From Medicago truncatula (lineage: Eukaryota > Streptophyta > Magnoliopsida > Fabales > Fabaceae): a stretch of DNA of 64,000 nt. Location: contig NC_053042.1 in NCBI RefSeq assembly GCF_003473485.1, positions 43,356,762 through 43,420,761 on the forward strand, read 5' to 3'. Each line of letters starts with the position of its first letter. Positions within the stretch are counted from its first letter, which is position 1. Below, piece by piece: positions 24,434 through 38,730 of the stretch. Both the position numbers and the translations under genes were made by a program. Under the pieces are notes generated by a model. That model searched no databases, was not told where the DNA came from, and saw only the letters and a program-made list of their open reading frames with translations.

Positions 24434-25426
24434 GCTACAAATTCTAATTGATGAAAGAGTTTATTTCATGATGTTGATTATACTTCCCCTTCACAAGTTC
24501 TGTTGTATGTAACTAGCAATCACATTGTATCAATATGGAAGCTTTTTACATTATTTTTTGGATGGCAAGTGCTATTCTTCTTCTTGCCTTAAAATAACAT
24601 TTCGACTGCATGACCGTCTTTTCTAACTAGATCTATGGGTCTAGAATTTATGGCTCTTCCCCAATAACACAATACTCTTGAGAGAAATTTGAAAAATGGA
24701 TGAGGTTACTATAGTATCTATTTTTTTAATAATGTCATGATGAGTTTCTCAAATTCTCATCGGGTAAGAATTTGTGCATCATACTATGTTATGGCCTAAT
24801 TAAAGCTCCATAATCAAACGAGAAGCATCTTTCAAGTATGATAACAAGCTCCTTATTGTTCCCTTGTTGAATGAATACACTTCGTTGTGATTCAATCTAT
24901 ACCTGCTAGACTTCATCCTGTTTCAAGGATTTATGTGTAATTGCTAGACTTCCCCATTTTATGACAATGATTATGTTTTTTTTTTTTTTTGGTACAGAAT
25001 TATGATTTATTTATGAACAATAAGGAATGATGAACTTTTTTCTCAGATAGTAAACCGATGCTTTGTATGCTACCATTTGAGCGAAAAACAAGTACTTCCA
25101 TAAAAAAATTGTCAAGTCTATAACCAGCAACAATGAAATCAAGACTGAACTCACCTGAAAGCCAGCCATAAACAATAGTGTCCAAAGTCCCTCTCTAAGG
25201 AGAAGCTTTAATACAAAATCGTTTTAAGAGTAATTCTTAAACAAGAAAAACTACTACAAAAAATATATGGGTGTGAGGGGTATTTTAAAAGCCTTAGAAG
25301 AGGTATGACAGTACATGAGGGAAGAAGGCCGAGGGGACCCGGGAACCATATACTGTACATAATGCAACAATGGAAAAGGGTCTGTATAGTACAACTTAAG
25401 TGACTAAATATGTTTCTCATACAATT
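24434..25426. other. Intergenic between convergent PHR2 and MHX
   Basis: This contains both 3' UTRs. No coding match and no clear terminator features beyond AT-rich sequence. Confidence 0.4.
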
Positions 25427-28400
25427 CTAAATGAATCCGGAAACCTTAAGTGAAGATAGTACAACAAAAATAATCCACAGCAGCATGAAAAACGCACAGG
25501 TAATCCATGCCCAAAGCCTTGGTCCTCCAAGCTCTGCACCGAAAACTATACGCCTAGCAACCAAAACTGAGATACATCCAACAGAAGTGGCAAAGAAAAC
25601 AATCAATGAAAAGCTAAGTCCCCCTGCATTTTGGATTCGGAGAGGTTGTCTATATGCTATGAAGTTGTACAAAGTATCTATAAGCCAAGGAACACCAATG
25701 CCAACATATATATTCACTGAGTTGCTGCAAAAATAATAAATAAAAAATAAAGTTAATTTGAGCTTATCAACTCTATAAAGCTTGTTCGTAGAACAGGGAT
25801 TTGGCAGGACAATAAAAAAACCTAAATACAGAACTCATATATATGGGTATAAAATGAATGGGTCAAAGCTTCCAACTAAATATGGAAATTTGATTCTAAA
25901 ATCCTAGGAAATAACTTTTCTGGGTATTTAGAATTCATTATTGACATTTTTATGGTGACCTGAGATCTTAGTATTATTCAGTATTCCACATACACATTGA
26001 ATGATCCCTAATTGTCATGAATGTAGGTATTTAATTTTTTCTAAATCGCGAAGTTTTACATGATGGAAATTTGCGTCACTATGTATGTACTCACTGATCT
26101 CAATACATTTCACTAACAAAAATCAGGTCCAAGTAGTGCTTTTGCCTTTTAATTAAATTTCATTTTGGCAAATAAAAAAATACATGACAAGTTCATCTGT
26201 GTCATAATTCTCAAGAATTAGAGGACAACTTTGTGAAAAAAAAAATTATGTGCCACTGACATTTTAATATTCACTATTATGACATCATAACATAAATTCA
26301 TACATACTTTGCTTACATCAGTAAACTTCCATAAGCAAACTCCGTAATAGTTATATTTAGGACCGTAGAATTTGATAAAATCGATCAAATTTTATTTTAA
26401 ATTAGTCTGAGATGTTAGAAACAGGTAATCAAGTCCATAAGGGGTAGAACCGCTAGAAGTTATAACTTCCTTTCAGAAACTTCAGGGTAAACTAAAAAAT
26501 ACAAAAAACTCAAAAGCAGCACTCCATGAATTTCGTTAATTACTAATATCTTTCAAAAAACGATTTAAGCAAATTCATGATGTAATGATGACATGTGATT
26601 ATATCCAAAAGCAAGAGTGATAAGTTTATTGAGATGAAGACCTGCAAGTGATGTTTGCAATTGCAGAATCTGCTGTTTTTTGACGTTTAGCAGCAATCTT
26701 GCTCGCCACTAAATCAGGCCACGAGGTTCCACTGGCTAGTGCTGTAAATGCTATGACGTAAGCATTTATTCCTGTTACAGAGGTAAAAAAGGAGGAAATA
26801 AGTAATTAACACGGAAATTTTGAATCTATAATGAACTGTAAAGAAGTGGACTACTAGAATATCATTGAGTGAGAAGGAAAACCTGTGACACAACTTATAA
26901 GATCCGTTATCTTGGTCACAATATAAGCTATCCCACTGATGAAAAGTAGAGAGCAAATGAAAGATATCCATCCATGAGCAATATGGCATGGGGGAACAAA
27001 AGCAAACATAAATCTCCATGGTAAAAGCAACAGCTGCCAGAAAATCCGAGCTGTGCGGATATAGATATTGTTCATTTTTTTAGATTCTTGGCTCTCCACC
27101 TGTTGAAAAGAATTACACAACAGTCATCAGAAACTGACGATATAATGTTAGAATTCTCCTACTTACGTAAATTTATTAGTGAACTAATGTTCATAAACAA
27201 ATGCATCTCTCTACTAAAGACATGCATATTAGTAAAAAGATTAATGCATTGTTTTAATCGTCTTTCACATTATAAATTTATAATTCAAATCAATTTGTAG
27301 TTATCCATTCATAAACTAATGCATCTCTTTATTATCAAAGGGATGCAACGTCAATAAATTGCTCAATCATCCTAACCGGCTCCAATCTTTTCATTGTGTT
27401 TTTACAATGAATAACTCCTAATATTATGCATTTCATCAAGGAACATTCTATCTGAGTCCTAAATTCAACAATAAGGGCAAAGTTTTAATCAACATCTCAA
27501 ACTTATAACTAAGTAGAGTAGTAATATGGATTTTCCTTAATAAATTTAGCTTGATTAGTTAAGAATTTCAAATTTACAACTTCCTCTTCGTAATTTATTC
27601 GTGTGGAATCATCATCACTAAACTGATTCAGTGAAGTTGGAAAAATTGTTAACCCTGAGCTACTTTATAAGAAAATATGGCTTCTCTGAAATTTAACTGG
27701 TACTAACAAAGAATCAGGGGCTAATATCCAATTGATCCTGTTAACTCCACGAGGCCATTCATCTCCTTTGATTTGCAATAATATTCAAATTTCCAATTTA
27801 CTTTCTAGTGAATTTTATTGATAACAAACAATCACATAATTCATTTATAAAATTAAGAAGTGAATAATGTACGTAACAGTATCATCATAAGAGGCCTGCC
27901 TATATGCAAGTCTTGATATCCACAAAACTACCTGGTTAACTAAAAACTATTGTAAGTAACTGTATTACAGCAATGTTAATAAATCTTTGATAAGACCTTG
28001 CTTTAAATAGTTCTACGATAATTTGGGATTTTGAAGGGCAGAGCCCAACACTCCCAATTGTGGTTGTTATTATTCTTGGATCTATGATATCAGCATTTAG
28101 TCTTAAAAGCACACTAACACTATAAAATAAAGTACCGTCAATGCATCCACAAATTGTTGTTTCCAAATTGTAAGCAAACATGTATCCTCCAGCCTCGTTT
28201 CTATAACTTTGTCAGAATTTTCTGCATCATCTATTTGAGGTACTCTTACATACGACATGTCTGCAAATTAGAAACATTGTAACTCTTAAGATTGTTCTTA
28301 CATTTCAGAATGTTTCTCATGCAAGCAAATTGTTTCAGGAGAAGAAAACATTGAAACTAAAGCCAAATTTCACTACATTAAGGTGGAACAGCTACCTCTG

Positions 28401-30753
28401 GGGTTTTCTGAATGAATGGAAAAAATATCAACAGTGTCCCCGTTTTCTTCATTAAAATGATTTATTTCAGAGCACTCCACTCGCTCATGGGACTTCTGTT
28501 TAGGAGTCTCTTCTGGCACCCAATCCTCTGGCCTCTCATCTCTTGCACTTCAAATATAAAATGAGGTGTCAGAATAGAAAGGTCAAAATTTGAGAGGGTC
28601 ATGAAATTTTAATTCCAAAACATGAAACAAACTGAACCACATACATAGGTAGAGAAATATAGGGCCAACGTTTGTCTTGAGCATAAGCATGAATCAACAG
28701 TAATCCATACTGAAGTACTGTCAACAAGGCCTCCCACAGAGTTATCACGTTTGGAGTCCATACCTACATTAAACTTCATGATCAATATTCCGCATAAAAA
28801 GGACAATCAAGAATTAAACAACAATAAAACTGATGATACAGTTATACAAGATCATCACTTATATGTTAATTTTTAAATACTTCTAATGGTTTTTAAACTT
28901 GTCAAACCTAAGTATGAGTAACAAAGTTATAATTGTCCTAACTTGCACATTGGGATACAAGCTTGTGTTGGATATTCATCATCAGCTTAGGAGATGTAAA
29001 TGTAATAATACACATTAGTCATGGAAATGTAAAACCATATCTAACATCCCTTAAAGTGAGAGGTAGTTTCAGAAGTTTTATTACTCTATCTTTCCCTAAA
29101 TTTTGCAATACTGTTTGTAAGGAGAGAAGACGTCTTGTGAGAAATGAAGGATCAAATTAAAGTTCTTACACATGCATAAACGAGTTAATAAAATAAAGAA
29201 GGGAGAAAACAGTTCAATTTATGATGTTTAATCAAATGAATGTTGAAGTACTACCTCCAAAATTATGTATAACCAAATATAAGCCCAAAATGACCAAAAT
29301 AGCTCTACTATCCATACTCCTAGATCTGCAATCTTTTTCAACTCTCCTGCTTTTGGAATTACCACACAAACAGCGTGGATGGGGAAGAGATCAAACGCAG
29401 CAGAACCAACGAGTGTTCCAGGTCCCAAACCTAAATATTAAGCACAGTTATAGAGAGTTATAGGCATAATAGTGATCAGCAGTCTAAAGCCCGTCAAAAT
29501 ATAAAAAGCAATTGCAGATCAGAATAAAACAATACACATACTGCAGCTTCAAATACTATTCAAAAGGAAGGAAGTCATCGCAGCACTCAACTCACTCATT
29601 AAACAACTCTTTGAACTTTCCAGCATTGACATATACAAAAATAAAAATAAAAAATCATGCACGTAAATCTCACTTTTTCCTTCCAATTAAATTTTAGAGA
29701 ATAAATGTCATTTTATTGCAATATTCTTTTTAAAACCTTTGTACCTTTAAAATCTCCCTTTCTATATTGCAAATTATAAACAAATGATTTTGCTGTCCAA
29801 CATAAGCTTAAAGATCAAGTAACTTGAACTATATGGACGAATTTATGCATGCCAATATGTGTTTTCTTTCAAATTGTGAGGTAGCAAGATTCAACAATTT
29901 TAAACAGTTTAAGGATGCCAACTAACAAATTCTTTAGGTATGTTAATCATAAGTGGAGTTGGAAAGTTCTTAAAAGAGGTTACAACCATAAGTAAACAAG
30001 TAAAACAATGAGAAATCAAGTAATTAGTCTATTAATAGAGTACTTCAAAATACACCAAAAAAGTATAGTTTCTTCCATCATTATTCTATATGTTGCCTAC
30101 CCCAACTGACCAAATAAATATAAATCTTTCAGTAAAAGGTGTGCGCAAAGTGGAAAGACATATTAACATGACAAATAGTGACAATAATTACGAACAACAA
30201 AAGACTTTTTTTCCACTAAGCAGAGTTAGTTAAATGAACAACGCTATCATATCATATTGTAAAAGTCACTACTCACTGGCATAAATTCGATAAATTTCAA
30301 GTACGCCAATACCCAAAATCAATGAACATATCAAGTATCCATCCTAAGATAGAGTTCAAAAGTTTTGAAACACAAACCTCCAGCATACAGGTCCCCTAGA
30401 TTCCGTATAGCATCAATAGTAGCTAATGAAATCTGAGGAAAGCTAGTTCCAAACGCCAACAAACTAATATCTGCAATTGTATAATTCCAAACTTTCTCAT
30501 GTCTAATAGTCTCAGCTTTAGTAACAGGATCTATCACCACAACCTCCCTTGAATGCTTGACCACATTTTCCATAGATTGAAAGAATCGGGATGTTATAGC
30601 CGATAATCCAATAAAACAATAAGCAAGACCAAGAAAATACAACAATATCCTAACACTATTTCCAAGATTAGTTTCTCCACTAAATATCAAATAGCTTTCA
30701 CATTTCTCATCATGAGCCAGAAAACTGGATAAGTACCCAATCATTTTATACAT
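25427..30753 (-). CDS. MHX: MHX, vacuolar Mg2+/Zn2+-proton exchanger
   Basis: Eight coding exons on minus: 30753-30378, 29430-29255, 28763-28645, 28547-28396, 28260-28136, 27099-26883, 26771-26642 and 25724-25427. They total 1593 nt, 530 aa (539 recalled for Arabidopsis). It is a multi-pass cation/Ca exchanger-family protein. The two inverted alpha-repeat signatures are clear: [17 protein letters not shown] in exon 1 and [15 protein letters not shown] in exon 7. A hydrophilic loop (exons 4-5) separates the halves, and the tail is [17 protein letters not shown] ([15 protein letters not shown]). The family antiports Mg2+ and Zn2+ into the vacuole for protons, mainly in xylem-associated cells. 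I chose the ATG at 30753 because an in-frame acceptor (AG at 30764-30763) lies just upstream; the ATG nine bases later is an alternative. A leader exon is likely near 31460-31510. Confidence 0.95.
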
Positions 30754-31112
30754 TTTTCTTTGCTAAATCCAAGTAGCAAAAGGGTCTCAATCAGTCCAAA
30801 ATTTCAGATCAGTTATGTGTGATCATCACCAAAGAAAACATTCACATCACCTGATATATAAGCATAGGTCAGTATTAGAATACAAATTGATCAAAATATT
30901 ACATATTCATATATACAATAATACAACAATAGATACTTGCTTAAAAAAAAAAACATATAGATAAATACCTTTTGAAAACTAATATTTTAAGTGACAAAAT
31001 ATCTTGGATTAAACACAATTAAGTTGAGTCAGTACCAGTTGAAGTAGATTAAAAAAAAAAATTGCACTGACTGTGTAAAACCTATTTGCACATGAATCCA
31101 AGCAAATCATGT

Positions 31113-31210
31113 TGTTAAGAGTCCCACATCGGATAGGTGACGGCCATTTATAAATGGGGACAATCCTCACTTTACAAGTTGGTTTTGTGGGGTTGTGTGG
31201 CCCAACCACC
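31113..31210 (+). repeat. TRIM/LTR-like fragment in MHX leader intron
   Basis: It starts TGTTAAGAGTCCCACATCGG and runs to a GTGGCCCAACCACCA-type end, the hallmark of a common plant LTR family. It is about 100 bp, too short for a full LTR, with no partner copy nearby. Confidence 0.5.
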
Positions 31211-31459
31211 ATTTCTAAGACATGTCAATTAGATATTTGCACTTGCATACAAATTGCATCATGGAGTGATTTAATTGGATACATGAGTAAAAAAAATGCA
31301 CGTCATTGCATAGAAATAAATAATTGAAGTAGTATAATGAGAAGTTGATTTTTTTTTCAATGATTGAGAAAATTGAGGGGGAAGGGATTGAAAATGAATG
31401 ATGGAATTGAATTGATAGGATAGAGAAAGAGAGGGAAAACAATTGGATCGGAGACTTAC

Positions 31460-31543
31460 CGGCGAAGATAGAATTCGCCGCAGATATTGCCGGTGGCAAT
31501 GACGATGTTTGTTGTTCGGTGAAAAAGCAGGGGAGTATTTATA
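31460..31543 (-). promoter_or_regulatory. MHX core promoter and probable 5' UTR leader exon
   Basis: TATAAATA lies at 31543-31536 on minus. A start about 25-30 bases on would give a short leader exon ending at 31460 with a strong donor, CCG|GTAAGT. Spliced to the acceptor at 30764-30763, it makes a 5' UTR intron of about 0.7 kb. The spliced leader contains no ATG, so under this model there is no upstream ORF. Arabidopsis MHX is reported, as I recall, to have a leader intron and an inhibitory upstream ORF. Confidence 0.55.
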
Positions 31544-31549
31544 GAACAT

Positions 31550-31989
31550 TAGAACGTGTTTGCATTTGCATGGTGCCCAGTTTCTGTCTCTTGTTCCGTG
31601 TCAAATATAATTTCCAATATTTTTTTTTATAAATGGAAATTTATTTTTACTCTTTTTCTTGAAATTTTGTAGATCAAACATTACGATTGATTGAGTTATG
31701 TTGATCCATAATTGATATAAGAGATATAACATTTATGTTGCTCATTTGACTGTTAATCAATAAAATAAAAATTCATAAAAGAAAAAAACTACATTAATAG
31801 TATAAGTATTTGATATTAACATAAAAAAAAATCATGTCGGATAAGGGTGTTCAAATTCAATCCGATTCAAATTAAAATAGTAAATTAATTTAAAAAAAGT
31901 TTAAAGTTGACACGCCTAAATCATTATCTAACGAGGTTCTGAATAAGCTAAGTAACGAGTGGTTCATGGACCATAATTAAAGATTTTGA
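31550..31989. other. Intergenic upstream of MHX
   Basis: AT-rich; no coding match or repeat structure recognised. Probably distal MHX promoter. Confidence 0.35.
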
Positions 31990-32700
31990 ACAAGTAACTC
32001 TTATCTTCGCACGAATATTTCCCTGACAAAAGTTATGGCAGAGAGACATAACCTAAACTCTTGGTGTGAACTCTTTGGATTTTCACATGGTGAATGTTCG
32101 ACCACCCTACAATCCCATATAGTCTAAACTACAAATCCTCGTCATGATTTCAAACTAAAACTCCATAACCTGCTTTCCCTAAGTTAGTGTGAACACTATC
32201 ATCGACGTTAAGCATTGTCGTATCTAGAATGCCTCTTTTCCAACACACTTACCAAACCATCTTAAAAACCAGAAAATGTGTGAAGATTGTTGCTATAAAT
32301 GAATAGTTCTTAAGATGAGTTCCTTCAAGTATAAATTTGTTACGCAAAATTCAAATATTTCACATGATCAACGGGGTTAGAATGCCAATAACAACCACCA
32401 TGTCCACTAAGCTTCTTGTTAAATTGTCCAAGTTGTTGTTAATATAATTAGACGCCGTATCAGGGTAGTTGTATCATATCCAAATGCCAACCACACGAGT
32501 GCAGCAAAAAAGACAATGCATCCTAGCCTCGTCCTCATTACGTAAAGGGTAGGTGACTAATGTATTAACTCCTCTAGGAGTCAAGGTGGCCATAGTAGGA
32601 ATGTATGCATGACAAGCTTGCCAGAGAAAAAATTGCACATCATACAAGAGAACATAGTGAGGCAAAACGTTGAGATTGATCCAACAATCTCAATTTCATC
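31990..32700 (-). pseudogene. LINE ORF2 remnant: zf-RVT plus RNase H
   Basis: On minus, 32665-32474 reads VQFFLWQACHAYIPTMATLT and continues to HCLFCCTRVVGIW, the zinc-binding domain that follows plant LINE reverse transcriptases. Further down the strand, in another frame, comes NVDDSVHTNLGKAGYGVLV, the start of an RNase H domain. Order and orientation fit one decayed element. Stops and frameshifts make it dead. Confidence 0.7.
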
Positions 32701-33279
32701 TCGAAAACCAACTTATTAGAGAATGAATGACAACTAACAATGGATTTTGACTCTGATCTAGGTAATAAGTTTAACTTAAGTAATCAAGCTAGAGATAGAT
32801 CATTATTAGGTTATGACATAGGGATTAACGTTCTATTAAAACCTCCAACGATTTCGAATTCACTTAAGAGATTAAGGGGTTGTTACTTGCGGGGAGAATT
32901 CTAGGTCAAGAGATTGGGTAGAGTTACTTTGTTAATCTGTCGTGAAACTAGATAATCATTGCTTGAATTAGGAGTGCAAATTACCATATGAGAACTTCGG
33001 AGGATTCGAAGGTCTTAACCATACTTCTCTCTAATATTTTTAAAACCAACTTTTATTGTTTTATTTGCGTTTACGTTACAAAAACCAATCCAACTGCCTA
33101 GGGCAACAATTGAATTTAATACATCCTTTCGATAATGAAATTGCTGAGTAAAAGTTAACAATGGTCCTCGTGATACGATCTTATTTATTACTTCAATAAT
33201 TTTGGTTCACTTGCCAAATCTCTATCACCTAGTACTGAAAACCCAGGTTAACAATGGTTCACTCGCCCATACTTAGTAT
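32701..33279. other. Repeat-derived spacer
   Basis: No open coding. The stretch near 33090-33250 (...GGTCCTCGTGATACGATC...) resembles the region around 5' LTR and leader sequences of plant retroelements, but I cannot delimit an element. Confidence 0.3.
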
Positions 33280-33610
33280 TGATGAAGGCGAAGCTTTCGG
33301 CTTGCTTTATGCTCTCGGAGCAGCTATACATTAACAATGTTACTTTGGGTTAGATTCTAAATGAGTCGTTTATAGCTATCATAGTAATAGAAGAGATGCA
33401 TATGATTTTGGTGCTATTATTAGAGAACACATAGATACATTCTCGTCTATTTTTACAATCTTGAATGTTGAGTTTGTTATGGGATAAATCAATGAGATTG
33501 TGCATAGTCTTGCTAAAACAACTACATCTTTAGTTAGTTTCTGCTTATTCATTGAAATGTCTAATTGTATCTAAAACATTATTTTGAATGAAATGAGATG
33601 GTTGCTTGTA
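33280..33610 (+). pseudogene. RNase H domain remnant of a LINE-like element
   Basis: Plus-strand blocks EGEAFGLLYALGAAIH, RRDAYDFGAIIREHIDTFSS, FTILNVEFVMG, INEIVHSLAKTTTSLVSFCL and EMSNCI match the second half of a plant retroelement RNase H domain, with stops and frame changes between them. Its orientation is opposite to the LINE at 31990-32700, so it is a separate insertion. Confidence 0.65.
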
Positions 33611-33952
33611 AAAAAAATGATTCTCATGGTGTAACAACAATAAATAAAGTTTTGCAAACAATACAATTTTCAATACAATAAATACACATATTTTTATAAA
33701 AAAATTTAAAATCTTAAAAAATGTTCTAAAGACACTTGTTACATTTCTCAATTAAATATCGTTCACCGTGTAATTTGAGGGGAAAAAATATCATACCATC
33801 CGTGTCCTACAGCTCGAATCATGGATCACGTGATGAGTAAAAAATCAGTGACCATGGACAACTGGAATGGGAATGACGTATAAAAAACCTTTCTCCGTAA
33901 CCAGACAGCGATGGTCCTATTGAAGGTTAAAATAATTTCACTATTTTAAATT

Positions 33953-34057
33953 GGAAAATGCTAAAGCGCCCCTTGTTAAAAAAATTCAAAGAAAGAAAAT
34001 TTATTTTTAAATTTGTGTATACACATTAAAACTTTAACATGACCCTTTAACGTAACC
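33953..34057. mobile_element. MITE remnant related to the 13.7-kb copy
   Basis: The left end GGAAAATGCTAAAGCGCCCC followed by TTGTTAA and the right end TTAACATGACCCTTTAACGT resemble the termini of the element at 13697-13873. The right boundary abuts the SINE target site at 34053. Confidence 0.45.
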
Positions 34058-34231
34058 TTTCTTTTAACAAACTTTTTTTTGGGTGTAAACCGGAAATCCT
34101 CTGCGCGCAACTGCGGAGATTAATCCGTCGAACATTGTGAGACCTAAATAGGCGGCAGACTCCCCCTAAGAGTTTTGACACTGCTGCATGCTCAAGACTG
34201 GATTCGAACCCATAACCTTTCTTTTAACAAA
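34053..34231 (-). mobile_element. 5'-truncated tRNA-type SINE with 19-bp target-site duplication
   Basis: Perfect direct repeats TAACCTTTCTTTTAACAAA at 34053-34071 and 34213-34231 flank a 141-bp body. On minus it begins almost at once with a perfect B box, GGGTTCGAATCC, and ends in an A-tail (T-run at 34073-34080 on plus). The A-box part is missing, which suggests 5' truncation at insertion. Its sequence differs from the 9.5-kb SINE. Confidence 0.8.
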
Positions 34232-35027
34232 TTGATCTGGGGATGAAAACATTTTTCTTTTTAAATTATGGGCATAAAACATTAAATTAATGCGAGGAAT
34301 GGATTAACTAATAAAGAAAATTAAACCACAAGTGGTTATATAAATAAGTTATTGTTATTTAGTTAGTAAAAATTAGTTATTAATTCGCTTCTCTTTGAAT
34401 ATTTAGCTCTCCATTTTAATTTATTGTTATTTTAAAGTTGTTAAAGTTCGTATAATGTGTCAAATTTCAAATTCTAGTTATGGGTGATATTTGTTCTAGC
34501 AATTTCGACATTTTTATCAATTAAGATAGGACTTTGGACAATATCAAATTATTTTTATTCAAAGATAACATTACATCATCGTAGAATTAATTAAATTATC
34601 AACAAGAAATAATTATTTGTGAAAAAAAAAGCAAGAAATAATTAAATACCCCTATAAAACAAGAAATAATTAAATAAGACAACGTAATCTATTCTAGACA
34701 CGTTTGGCGATGTCATTAGTTTGCCAACAGCCAATAACACAACACAAAAAGGAAGTTTCAATTCTAATAAACAAAAGAAGGAAGTTTCAAGCATTGTATT
34801 TTTGGCCATCCCCTATTTCACATCAAGTGAAGAGAGGAACCTCCCAAAGATGGAAATGTAAATAGAAACAAACTTCTACAGCTTGATAATTTGTCAAGAT
34901 AGTGAAAGAGATAAAATCAAGATTCGTTTCTACAAATCTCACCCATGATATATCGGTTTAACTTTTTTTTTTTTTGGGGAATATTGGTTTAACTTTGTAA
35001 TGTTTTTAGTTGAATATTTAAATGCTA
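34232..35027. other. Intergenic, no gene recognised
   Basis: Very AT-rich; simple duplicated phrases such as CAAGAAATAATTA near 34600-34670. No coding match. Confidence 0.35.
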
Positions 35028-35335
35028 CTAACAAATAGTAACAATCATCTCCCTATGAAATTCCCTAGATACCATTTCTATCACAACATGACAACCACTA
35101 CATATCCTCAAGTTCTTTACGTTTACGATCCATATTGTGGTGCTAGGGCTTGTCCTAAGGAAACAATATGCAAGTGCTAGTTTTTTCACTATGATGAGAT
35201 AATGCAAACTCCTTTTCTTCTTCATCCAGATCAAGTAATACCTCATTTGAATGAAGCATTCTTGAAGTGGATGTATTTATACAGAAGGATTCTACGTTGG
35301 GGTGGAAAAGATGAAGACTTGGGTGTGTGCGTGAT
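35028..35335 (-). pseudogene. PPR protein DYW-domain fragment
   Basis: On minus, NEVLLDLDEEEKEFALSHHS ends in HHSEK (the HSE zinc/deaminase motif). It is then joined, one base out of frame within a run of A (about 35180), to LALAYCFLRTSP, VKNLRICSGCHVVIEMVS and REFHREMIV. CSGCH is the CxxCH zinc motif of the DYW cytidine deaminase domain that edits organellar RNA. The terminal DYW part and all PPR repeats are absent and the frame is broken, so this is a dispersed pseudogene piece. Confidence 0.75.
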
Positions 35336-36387
35336 ATAGCCTTTGTTAAAGCTTTGCATTGGTGCCAATGCTAGCAAAACATGACTACTTCAAATTTTGT
35401 CACTCTGATCATTTGTTAGAACCAAGTTGAATGGATTCTCAATCTTTTGATATTTTGATGAAGGGTTGATTAACATGAAATTATTTAGATAAGAGAAAGA
35501 TAGGAATAAAATCACCAAAGTAGATAATTGAAATGTAACGAATCTATTTCAGAACCAACATATTAGATCACATGTTAATGCATATGACGAATAAGACACC
35601 AAAGAATCAAATAGAAATACTGTGTCAAATAAAAATAATCAAATAGAAATAATGTTGTAGGAAATGTGGGAAATGGATTAGCTACATTTATTACTTGGTG
35701 ACTTTAGTGTATTTACGAGATATATGAATAATTAAAATAAAAACAATATTATTTCACAAGCAAAGGGAGACGTGGAAATCACAAAAACACGCGCGTCAGA
35801 CTTTCAAAACAAATGAGGAAATTCTCAGTAAAATTTTAGTTGACTTTGGCAGAAAAACAGGTCAACAGCGAATGAAATTGTTTTGCTTTGCTTTGCTTTG
35901 TGATGATACCTTTTACTATATCTAGCAATTTTTTTAAAATAAATTATTTAGATGAGAAAGAATGATAAGTTAAAATAGAGATAAAGACCAGGTCATCAAA
36001 ATTCAAAAGCTGGCAATCTTGATTAAAGAATAGCATCATATGTCCGCTGTAATAAGCCTTGGCTTATGTCACTATAAGCAACCTTACAGAGACAGGGTCG
36101 TTGGATGATGAAGTTCAATTGCATGAACCCTGCACTTTCTAAACCATAATTTTTGCGCCCTACTCTCCAGCATCTCTGCACCAATTTCCCCTTACCATCA
36201 AACTCGTGCAGGCGAACCACCATGCACCATCCATATGCAATTAAATTCCTAATTTACCCAACACCGTCCATGTGCAATTTAATTGTACTATAATTCCAAA
36301 TTTGCCAAGCAATACAAAACAAAGAAGAAGCAAAATAATTATGATACGGATTCTCTAAATTCAAATGAGAAAATGCAAGCAACATGA
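35336..36387. other. Intergenic, no gene recognised
   Basis: A 66-codon minus frame at 36023-36223 has no family I know. Otherwise AT-rich sequence. Confidence 0.35.
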
Positions 36388-36672
36388 GTAGGGGTGGACA
36401 TGGTTCGATTCGGATGATAACTGAACCAAACCAAACTGAATTGTTTGCTAAAATAACTGAACTGAACCGAACTGTTTAACTGAACCGAATTGTTTCAAAT
36501 CGACCTGTTCTGAATTGAACTGTTATTATTTGTACAGTCGTAAACAAAATAAACAAAATAGAATTTTAGTTACCAAATAGAACTGTTTCAATTCAATTTC
36601 AGAATTGTTAGTAAATAGTTCAGTTTTTTTTTTGTTCAGTTCAACAGTTCAGTTCAGTATTTTACCCACCAT
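36388..36672. repeat. Palindromic GAACTG/CAGTTC-rich repeat
   Basis: The left half is dense in ACTGAACCGAACTG-type words and the right half in CAGTTCAGTT words, so the region can fold back on itself. The edges GGGGTGGACA and TTTACCCACC look like weak terminal inverted repeats. This is a known style of plant MITE or simple degenerate repeat. Confidence 0.5.
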
Positions 36673-37349
36673 AACCATGAGCTCTACATGTAAATTGTGC
36701 TTGATTCCACGCTGCTAGCGAGTTCCTTGATTGGAACAAGCTCCAAAGATATTATGTTTTGGAACTTAAAGTATGAGAACCAAAAAAAAAAGATGCAACT
36801 ATTGACTCTCCATATTTGACTTGATGAATGTTCGAGGAACAAGCGTTGATTTTAGGATGAAGATAAAGGCTCTGAATTTGGCTATATGGATTTTTTCACT
36901 TGTGATATGTTACTTGCTCCCTCCATCAAAGGGCCTCGTAGCCTGGCTGTGTAGGTCAAATTGAAGGAAGACGCAAAGGATCAATTTTTTTTAAAAAAAT
37001 TCCTCTTCACAAATGCCCCTTAAATTTTCCTAAACATAACTATCATCCAAATGGGCAGTAATTTCCTGCTCTGGGAACTCGAATTTGGAATAAGAAAATC
37101 TTGATAAACATCTACCAACTAAAAGGTGCAGAACATAAATTTAACCATGCCAGCATATAAATAACTGAATCTGAATTATGACAAAGTCTCCAATAATAAC
37201 TATAAAACTTGGTAGGGAAATAATTGGTTCCAAAGTAAACACAAAATTTTAAACAACCAGTAACAAGTTGACAAAAAACATAGATAAACGAGACTCCACA
37301 GCAACTACACCACCTAATGGAGAATGCCTCAAGACAGAGAACAAGATCT
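36673..37349. other. Intergenic plus RPL22 3' UTR
   Basis: No coding match. The last part should hold the RPL22 3' UTR and polyadenylation region. Confidence 0.4.
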
Positions 37350-38689
<1,340 letters not shown>

Positions 38690-38730
38690 TTTCGCGTTCA
38701 GACTTCACCCCCTTGTTCCTGATGATGCAA

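Noticed and set aside
31271..31549. Minus-strand frames over the MHX leader
   Set aside because: They cross the TATA box and the probable donor site, so they are unlikely to be translated.
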